From Chara braunii (Eukaryota > Streptophyta > Charophyceae > Charales > Characeae), in the NCBI GenBank assembly GCA_003427395.1, contig BFEA01000152.1, positions 2,674,381 through 2,709,846 on the forward strand: a stretch of 35,466 bases of DNA, written 5' to 3'. The position numbers and the translations under genes were made by a program. A model generated the notes under the pieces. It saw only the letters and a list, made by a program, of their open reading frames with translations. It was not told the DNA's origin and searched no databases. This document shows, one piece after another, positions 29,411 through 35,466 of the stretch (position 1 is the stretch's first letter; each line of letters opens with the position of its first letter).

Positions 29411-29518
29411 TCACCCCTTTTTCTTTTTCGATTTATGTGTGAGATCCTTGCACAGGGGCCATTTGCTAAGTTACCCTTCTCTGTATCGTTCCAATTCCCG
29501 AAGGACCATCACCCCTTT
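29411..29518 (-). pseudogene. U6 snRNA retropseudogene, mutated, with target duplication
   Basis: The minus strand (29506-29429) reads GTCCTTCGGG, AATTGGAACGATACAGAGAA, ATGGCCCCTGTGCAAGGAT and CATAAATCGA, matching U6 with a deletion after the 5' stem-loop and a short insertion after the ACAGAGA box. The direct repeat TCACCCCTTT flanks it at 29411-29420 and 29509-29518, so it is retroposed. The tail is an A/G-rich run. It is non-functional because the catalytic region is disrupted. Confidence 0.85.
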
Positions 29519-29520
29519 CT

Positions 29521-29582
29521 TACAGGAAAAAGAAAAAAGTTCAAAAAACTTGAAAAAAGTTGAAAAAAGTTCAAAAACAGGA

Positions 29583-29639
<57 letters not shown>

Positions 29640-29825
29640 AAAGAAAGAAAAAGTTCAAAAAACAGAAAAAAAACAGAAAAAAACAGAAAAAAAGTTCAAA
29701 AAACAGAAGAAGTCGGGCCCGGTTCCCGGCTGCCTTTTTCAAAAAAAAAAGAAGAAAAAAAAAAAAACAGAAAAAAGTTAAAAAACAGAAAGAAGTTATT
29801 AAAAAAAAACAGAAAAAGGAGGAAA
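29521..29825. repeat. A-rich degenerate repeat
   Basis: Repeats of GTTCAAAAAACAGAAAAA and a 48-nt A-run near 29587-29634. Lys-rich plus frames and Phe-rich minus frames are artefacts of composition. Confidence 0.85.
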
Positions 29826-29832
29826 TGCAAGT

Positions 29833-30060
29833 AAACATGTGGCCCATGTGGATGGAGAGTACAAATATAACTGTTAGTAACAGGTCACGAGTCCGAATGG
29901 TTTTTTGCTGGAATCAGATGGGTGCAACTATGTTAGGGGCTAAACACGTGGCCCATGTGGATGAACAGTTAAAACTTATGTAACCGTTAGTAAGCAGGGC
30001 AGGTCATGAATTTCTTATTATTATTATTTTTTTTTAAGGTCGTGAATTCGAATGGTGCTT
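29833..30060. repeat. Duplicated unit of about 110 bp
   Basis: Two units share GTGGCCCATGTGGATG, a GTTAGTAA word and a B-box-like tail (GGTCACGAGTCCGAATGG; GGTCGTGAATTCGAATGG). The second is interrupted by a T-run. The tail looks like a diverged SINE B box. Confidence 0.65.
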
Positions 30061-30284
30061 GAAAGAGATGACCGGCTTTTTTAATGAAAAAAGATTCAAA
30101 GATTGACAAAGAACCAATAGAAGTTATAGAACCACAACAGCGAAAAGGTCTTCCAGCACCTGGGGCTATGTCCCACTACCGGTAGCGGGGGTTGTGTTCT
30201 GGTTTCTAGACCTGTGTGGCAGCATGTGCCCGTTACGTGGGTAAAGAAAAGAAGGGGAATGCATGGACGTTAAAAAAAAAAGAG

Positions 30285-30323
<39 letters not shown>

Positions 30324-30465
30324 ATGACAAAAGACCTCCAAAACGCATCTGAACTGCACGTTTGGGCTGCACTGTTATCGGACATTCACGCTGCACTGTT
30401 TGGTTGGGGAAGCCTGCCTCGTACACTCCAGCTGCAGCCCACTATTCCGCCTCTAGCAACACAAA
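30061..30465. other. No recognised gene; A-run
   Basis: An A-run with a few G interruptions spans 30270-30320. No gene is seen. Confidence 0.5.
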
Positions 30466-30968
30466 GGGTCTCGCTCCACTACTCTAGACTCTCGAAGATT
30501 TTCGAGAGTGAGGCTAGAGCTGTCAGACTCTAGAAAAGACTGAAAAAGAGAACATCACTCCACTTACTCTAAAAGGTAGAACTCGAGAAGGCCGCTCGGA
30601 TGTCAGACCGCTCTTTGAGAGAGCTACACGACACGGCCAGCAGGTTATTGTCCGCCCAGACTCCAGGTGCACTCCATAAAAATGCTCAACTTTCGAAGGT
30701 CCTCGCTGCCTCCCTTGAAATTCCCGCCGCTGGAGGCGGGCGCTCTCGAAACGTCAAGAGTGCCATGGGAGAGGACGTTCTGACAACTCACGAAAATCGT
30801 TTTCGTGAGTATGTTTCATGAGGTAGTCGAGCCACGACGAATTCTTGCCATTTTCGTGAGTAGATACTGACAGCTCAAGAACCCGAATTCCAGACCTCGC
30901 TTCTAGAGTTAGTGGAGCCGTGCCAAGCTCAAGAAATGGCTGGTTTCTAGAGTAGCGGAGCGAGACCC
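30466..30968. mobile_element. TIR element, 503 bp, with internal hairpins
   Basis: Left end GGGTCTCGCTCCACTACTCT followed by AGA and right end TCTAGAGTAGCGGAGCGAGA followed by CCC are inverted with one mismatch over 23 bp. A second inner inverted pair is GAGCTGTCAG and CTGACAGCTC. Two strong internal hairpins occur: ACTCTCGAA/TTCGAGAGT at 30488-30509 and ACTCACGAAAA/TTTTCGTGAGT at 30786-30810. There is no transposase and no convincing target duplication. Confidence 0.7.
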
Positions 30969-31180
30969 AAAGGCCAGCCGCATCATTTTGCTTTTCACTA
31001 AATGCCTGCCATATTGCACAACCTCGACATGTCCGAGGGATTCGGCCTCCTAGCATACCCTGCTCTTTTTTTGTTTGTTTGTTTTGAACAGGGGCCCAGC
31101 AAAGCACATAGTATCACCTAGGCCACATAACACCACCCAGCCATGAGCCGGAACCGGATAGAAGAATGGCTTTTGTCTGG

Positions 31181-31322
31181 TAAACACGCGAATGTCCATG
31201 TATTTATCAGGCTATTTCCTCTTTTTTTTTTCTTTCTTCTTTTTTTTTTAAACACGCGGATGTCCGTGTATTTATCAGGCTATTTCCTCTTTTTTTCCCC
31301 TTTCTTCTTTTTTTTTTTTTTT
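31181..31322. repeat. Tandem duplication, about 70-bp units
   Basis: AAACACGCGAATGTCCATG and AAACACGCGGATGTCCGTG each continue with TATTTATCAGGCTATTTCCT and a T/C-rich run. Confidence 0.9.
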
Positions 31323-31501
31323 AAGGAACGCCCTTGTGCAAGGCCTCTATCCCGGTGGTGGTAAGGGAACCACCAGAACTGAGGCTTTGCCTGTCGGGCT
31401 TGCTCCATTTATTGGGGGAGCCTTTAGCTCGTCGAGTCATGAGCTTCTTTGAAAAGAAGGGCCGAAGGCTAAGGCTTACTTCGAGCAATCGTGTCACTGG
31501 A

Positions 31502-31665
31502 GTGTCACCTGCTGGAAACCGGGTCCAGCGTCCCGTAAATCAGCGGGGGCTGCTTAACCGGGTGATAAGAGCAGCCCTTTTTTTAAGTGGTCCCCTGTAT
31601 TTGAAGGCTACATCTATTGGTGGGGATCTGGACCTGCTGGAAATCGGGCCCAGCGTCCCTGCGGA
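31502..31665 (-). repeat. Short SINE family, two partial copies
   Basis: CACCTGCTGGAAACCGGGTC at 31508 and GGACCTGCTGGAAATCGGGC at 31629 are both the minus-strand 5' part of the family; the second also has CATCTATTGGTGGGGA. Tail sides are missing or altered. Confidence 0.65.
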
Positions 31666-31925
31666 GCACATTTACAACTGATGTCCACACAAGGGCTGCT
31701 CACACAGGCCACAACCACCTGTTGTCAGTCTAGCAATGGCTGGCCACTCTCTCCAGCCACATCAAACTAGACGCTCACGTGTCTCACGAGGTCTGGGAGA
31801 GCCCATCTCCCAGGGCAGTCGGGGTGTCAGGAAACAGATGATAAGGGGCTGCAACTTAGATGCTTACAAAAGTGCTGCCATCATCCCAACCTTCTTTCCA
31901 TCTTCACTTTCGTGTTGCTCTTACT

Positions 31926-32050
31926 GTCGGAATTTCTGATGTCGGATGTCGACTGCAAATAGCTAAGACGCCAGTACTGTTCCCGCCAGCACCGCTTCTG
32001 CAAACTCTGCTTCCGGTAACATGTCTTGAACGTGAGTATGGCCGCAGGAC
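31926..32050. repeat. Higher-order repeat anchor, copy 1
   Basis: GTCGGAATTTCTGATGTC, then CACCGCTTCTGCAAACTCTG, then ACGAGTCCGATCGTTGTTG. It recurs at 32819-32950 and 33372-33490, always directly before a GTT array. Confidence 0.85.
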
Positions 32051-32060
32051 GAGTCCGATC

Positions 32061-32061
32061 G

Positions 32062-32119
<58 letters not shown>

Positions 32120-32180
32120 CGCCATCGTCGTTGTCGTCACCGTTGCCGATGTTGTTGTTGTTGTTGTTGTTGTTGTTGTG
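32061..32180. repeat. (GTT)n arrays, copy 1
   Basis: Two GTT runs (32061-32119 and 32151-32180), separated by GCCATCGTCGTTGTCGTC. Poly-Val, poly-Leu, poly-Asn and poly-Thr frames come from this repeat. Confidence 0.95.
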
Positions 32181-32299
32181 AACGTTGTTGTTGTCGTTCT
32201 TTCCCCTTTCTACGCTGCATCTGCCAGCGTTGCTCCCGCCAGCGCATCCCCTTGCAGCGCCACTCCCTCCAGCGTTGCTCCTGCCAGCGTTGCTCCCGT

Positions 32300-32743
32300 C
32301 TGCACACAAGCCGGCACCCCCCTCACAAGCCAGCGCCCCGCTCACAAGCAAGCGCCCTGTTCACAAGCCGCACACCACCATATTGAATCGGCAGCTCACA
32401 AGCAAGCGCCCTGTTCACAAGCCGCATGCCGCCATACTGACAAGGCAGCCAGCCAGCGCCCCGCACACAAGCCAGCGCCCCGCTCACAAGTCAACGCCCC
32501 ACTTACAGACCAGCATCCCGTTCACAAGCCAGTGCCCCACTCACAAGCCAGTGCCCAGCTCGCAAGCCAGCGCCCGACTCACAAGCCAGCGCCCCGCTCA
32601 CAAGCCAGCACCCCGCTCACAAGCCGGCGCCCCACTCACAAGCCAGAGCCCCGCTCACAAGCCAGCGCCCCGCTCACAAAGCAGCACCCCACTCACAGGC
32701 GAACTCCCCACTCGCAAGCCAGCGCCACACTCACAAGCCAGCC
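32300..32743. repeat. 19-bp minisatellite, array 1
   Basis: The unit is CAAGCCAGCGCCCCGCTCA with variants. Because 19 is not a multiple of three and the unit has no stop codon, three units give a 19-residue periodic peptide that is open in all plus frames. The 359-codon frame crossing this array and the GTT runs is therefore not evidence of a protein. Confidence 0.95.
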
Positions 32744-32940
32744 AGGATGTCATAGCTTGAAGATAGCACTGCGAACATCCCAGCTGTCCTTCCGTTCTGC
32801 CGTTCATGTTCCTTGCAAATTGGAATTTCTGATGTCAACAGCCATTAGCAAAGACTCAGCAGGCTGCTCCCGTCGGCACCGCATCTGCAAACTCTGCCTC
32901 AAGCATAATATCTTCAACGTGGCTAACACCGCAAAATGAG
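32744..32940. repeat. Higher-order repeat anchor, copy 2
   Basis: AGGATGTCATAGCTTGAAGA follows array 1; then TGGAATTTCTGATGTCAAC and GCATCTGCAAACTCTGCCTC lead to the second GTT array. Confidence 0.85.
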
Positions 32941-32999
32941 TCCGATTGTTGTTCGCTTGTTGTTATTGCTGGCGTTGTTGCTGCTGCTGCTGCTGCTGC

Positions 33000-33045
<46 letters not shown>

Positions 33046-33047
33046 GC
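32941..33047. repeat. (GTT)n/(GCT)n array, copy 2
   Basis: GTT units with a (CTG)n stretch at 32981-33000. Confidence 0.95.
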
Positions 33048-33074
33048 AACCCCCTGCCAGTGCTGCTCCTACCA

Positions 33075-33290
33075 AGCCAGCACCCTGCCCACACATGAGC
33101 TCCCCGCTCACAAGCCAGCCTCCCGCTCACGAGCCTGCACCCCGCTCACAAGCCAGCACCCCGCTTACAAGCCAGTGCCCCGCTTACAAGCCAGTGCCCC
33201 ACTCACAAGCCAGCGCCCCTCTCACAAGCCAGCGCCCCGCTCACAAATCCAGGACCCCACTCACAGGCCAACTCCCGGCACCCTCACAAG
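33075..33290. repeat. 19-bp minisatellite, array 2
   Basis: Same unit as array 1, fewer copies, ending at ACCAGGATGTCATAACTTG. Confidence 0.95.
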
Positions 33291-33295
33291 CCCAC

Positions 33296-33477
33296 CAGGA
33301 TGTCATAACTTGAAGATAGCGCTGCGAACATCCCAGCCGTCCTTCCGTCCTGACGTTCATGTTCCTTGCACTGTCGGAATTTCTGATGTCAACTGCCATT
33401 AGCAAAGACTCCAGCACACTGTTCCCGTCGGCACCACTTCTGCAAACTCTGCCTTCAATATGGCCGCAAGACGAGTC
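33296..33477. repeat. Higher-order repeat anchor, copy 3
   Basis: AGGATGTCATAACTTGAAGA, GTCGGAATTTCTGATGTCAA and CCACTTCTGCAAACTCTGCC, in the same order as copy 2. Confidence 0.85.
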
Positions 33478-33533
33478 CGATTGTTGTTCGCTTGTTGTTG
33501 TTGATGCCGTTGTTGTTGTTGTTGTTGCTGCCG

Positions 33534-33580
<47 letters not shown>
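33478..33580. repeat. (GTT)n array, copy 3
   Basis: GTT units with GATGCCG and GCTGCCG interruptions. Confidence 0.95.
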
Positions 33581-33582
<2 letters not shown>

Positions 33583-33985
33583 CCCCGCTCACGAGCCTGC
33601 GCCCCGCTCATGAGCCTGCACCCCGCTCACAAGCCAGCACCCCACTTACAAGCCAGTGCCCCGCGCTCACAAGCCAGCGCCCCGCTTACAAGCCAGCGCC
33701 CCGCTCACGAGCCAGTGCCCCGCTCACGAGCCAGCGCCCCACTCACAAGCCAGCGCCCCACTCAGCCAGCGCCCCGCTCACAAGCCAGCACCCCACTCAC
33801 GAGCCAGCACCCCACTCACGAGCCAGCACCTTGCTTACAAGCCAGCCCCCTGCTCACAAGCCAGTGCCCTGCTCACAGCCAGCGCCACGCGCACAACCTA
33901 GCGCCCTGCTCACAAGCCAGTGCCCAGCTCACAAGCCAGCGCCCCACTCACGAGCCAGTACTCCACTCAGGAGCCAGCACCCCGC
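33583..33985. repeat. 19-bp minisatellite, array 3
   Basis: CTCACGAGCCAGCxCCCC and CTCACAAGCCAGCGCCCC units. It ends near GCTTACAAGCTGCACATG, without the anchor that follows arrays 1 and 2. Confidence 0.95.
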
Positions 33986-34009
33986 TTACAAGCTGCACAT
34001 GTCAAAAAT

Positions 34010-34380
34010 AACATATCAGGATTCAAATCGTCCACTTCATTCTGGCATGACCAAAACAAGCAAACAAGCAGAAGCTGAAATGCTCAATTAGGAGAAGGTA
34101 GTGCACAATGAGGAGATATATGAAGAGGCACAGAATGACAAGTCACAACAAAGCACCTAGGTTGGGGGCCACAGAGGAGGAGAGCAGGCCCACAAATAAA
34201 GTAGCAAGAGACAAAGGCAGTGAGCTAAGAAACAAATAGTACCCACAAAAGACATAGGCCAGATGGCAAGGGCAAGGCAGGCAGGGAGGTCCCCAACATA
34301 AGTCAGCAAAAGCAATGACAGAAGAGCAGCAAAAGTTGAAAGAAAAAAAATAAAAATTATAATAATAGCGGATGATAACA
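34010..34380. other. No recognised gene
   Basis: A-rich sequence of no recognised family. It is the minus-strand downstream flank of ribozyme copy 3. Confidence 0.5.
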
Positions 34381-34436
34381 AGATTGTTTCGTCGGAGTTG
34401 CACCGACTCATCAGGGGGCCGGACACAAGACAATCT
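34381..34436 (-). ncRNA. Hammerhead ribozyme-like motif, copy 3, stem I degenerate
   Basis: On the minus strand the core CTGATGA (34414-34408), stem II GTCGG/CCGAC with loop TGCAACT, and GAAA (34390-34387) are intact. Stem III pairs over 7 bp: AGATTGT (34436-34430) with ACAATCT (34387-34381). The cleavage triplet is GTC. The 14-nt stem I segment (34428-34415) has the same length as in copies 1 and 2 but does not pair, so activity is doubtful. A type I alternative (ACAA/TTGT stem III with a TC loop) is also possible, but it too lacks stem I. Confidence 0.7.
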
Positions 34437-34439
34437 GTG

Positions 34440-35094
34440 GAATCTCCGTATTCGATGGTTTGAAGGCAGACTGCCCCCATGCGGAACATAGCAGCAGGCA
34501 GCAGCCCTGCGGAGCACCAGGCAACGCAGTTGAGGCAACACGGCTGCACAACTCCAAAAAACAACTGCAAGGAAAGACACGGCAAGCGGATGACAGATGA
34601 CCAGCACAGCAACCCCATTTCCATGTAGTGAAGCACAAGGCAATACAAGCAAGGCAAACTGCAAGGGACGACAGGGCGAGCGGACCAGCAGCTCGGCATC
34701 CGTGCAGCGAAGCACAAGGCAACAGCAACAAGGCAACCGACCTACAAAGCACACAAGCAACAAAGACGGAACGCACAACCAGTGGATAGGCAGCAAGGCA
34801 GAAGAGCAGCAAAGCGCAAGGCGACACCAACAACACGGCCACACCACAGAGCGAACACAGCAACTTGCAGAGAGCCACATGCGAAGCAAGCGGGACAGGC
34901 AGCAAGGCAGCGATGGAGCGCAGATGAGGCAGTCCACACATCCAACACGGAGCAAAGCGGCACATGACCTACTCACATCACGATTGAACCCCGCAAACTG
35001 TTGGTTCTCACCACCCACTGAGCCAGGGAAACACTCCGGCGAGCATCCGTCATCACCCACTGGGATCACAGACATCCCCAATCGAGCGGGCCCC
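34440..35094. other. CA/AG-rich stretch, no recognised gene
   Basis: Words such as AGCAAGGCAA, GAAGCACAAGGCAA and GCAGCAAGGCAG recur irregularly. This composition keeps both strands open (a 342-codon minus frame and a 184-codon plus frame), so neither is credible as a gene on length alone. Confidence 0.5.
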
Positions 35095-35151
35095 TTAAGA
35101 GCGCTGTGGGCACTCCAGACAAGGAATGACCGACTGTTTGGCACTACTTGA
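35095..35151 (+). pseudogene. Possible LINE ORF2 extreme C-terminus
   Basis: The plus frame ends PLRALWALQTRNDRLFGTT and then stops. LWxLWxxRNxxxF is the usual end of many plant-type LINE ORF2 proteins, after the zinc knuckle. Only about 20 residues support this; upstream sequence in the same frame does not show the knuckle. Confidence 0.35.
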
Positions 35152-35239
35152 AGGTGCTCAGTTGGGCACACAAAAAAAGTACTCCGAAAAAATCAGAGGG
35201 AGGACGGACAACAGGAGAAAGACTGACAGACATAAAACT

Positions 35240-35242
<3 letters not shown>

Positions 35243-35310
<68 letters not shown>
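35243..35310. repeat. (TG)n microsatellite
   Basis: 68 bp of uninterrupted TG. Confidence 0.97.
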
Positions 35311-35314
<4 letters not shown>

Positions 35315-35430
35315 GCAAGTTCAGAGCCGTTCTCTGTTGGGGGTGGGTTCTCTTTTAGGGGTTCTTTTCATTTTGGTTGTGGAAGGGGGGTTCCCCCAAC
35401 CCCAGCTGGCATAGCACCACCCAGCCTACA

Positions 35431-35466
<36 letters not shown>
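35431..35466. repeat. (TG)n microsatellite, cut by window end
   Basis: TG dinucleotides to the last base; the full length is unknown. Confidence 0.97.

Noticed and set aside
31860-32939. 359-codon plus-strand frame with Val run and Ser/Gln/Pro/His repeats
   Set aside because: It is made of a GTT microsatellite and a stop-free 19-bp minisatellite; all three plus frames are open in the minisatellite, so length carries no coding evidence.
34143-35171. 342-codon minus-strand frame rich in Cys, Leu and Ala
   Set aside because: It overlaps an irregular AGCAAGGCAA-type CA/AG-rich region and the hammerhead motif; the opposite strand is open too, and no domain is recognisable.

Overview
This is a repeat-saturated piece of a eukaryotic nuclear genome with no intact protein-coding gene that I can support. 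The best clue to the host is the U6 snRNA-derived sequence. The copies at 4512-4574 and 7954-8033 carry the plant-type 5' end (GACATCCG before TAAAATTGG) and the plant-type 3' end (CATAAATCGAGAAATGGTCC), not the animal versions. A streptophyte (charophyte alga or land plant) with a large genome is therefore most likely. A Chara-like alga would fit, but I cannot prove it from the window.

Layout. 0-17.9 kb is a mosaic of small non-autonomous elements: seven members of one TA-flanked hairpin MITE family (CCGTCTTC ends), tRNA-derived SINE pieces, a very short A-tailed SINE family, two U6 retrocopies, a hAT-like element with an 8-bp target duplication, a 238-bp foldback element, several minisatellites and many A/T and G/C homopolymers. 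17.9-26.3 kb is less repetitive. It holds a 500-N gap, long dinucleotide arrays and no recognisable gene. 26.3-31.7 kb returns to LINE/SINE debris, with a third U6 retrocopy and a 503-bp TIR element. 31.9-34.0 kb is a threefold higher-order array: a unique anchor, a GTT microsatellite and a 19-bp minisatellite. The last 1.4 kb has a third ribozyme copy, purine/CA-rich sequence and TG arrays.

The most interesting signal is a set of three hammerhead self-cleaving ribozyme motifs (7600-7652 +, 19833-19885 +, 34381-34436 -). The first two are identical over 53 nt and have all three helices. The third has a compensatory base-pair change in stem III but has lost stem I. The first abuts a decayed coding fragment resembling Penelope-like retroelements, a group known to carry hammerheads.

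Long open frames through minisatellites (35-bp, 39-bp, 19-bp) and homopolymers are consequences of stop-free repeat units and are not annotated as genes. Coding remnants reported are a Penelope-like fragment (about 7373-7598), the zinc-knuckle C-terminus of a LINE ORF2 (27342-27910) and a possible second LINE C-terminus (35095-35151).
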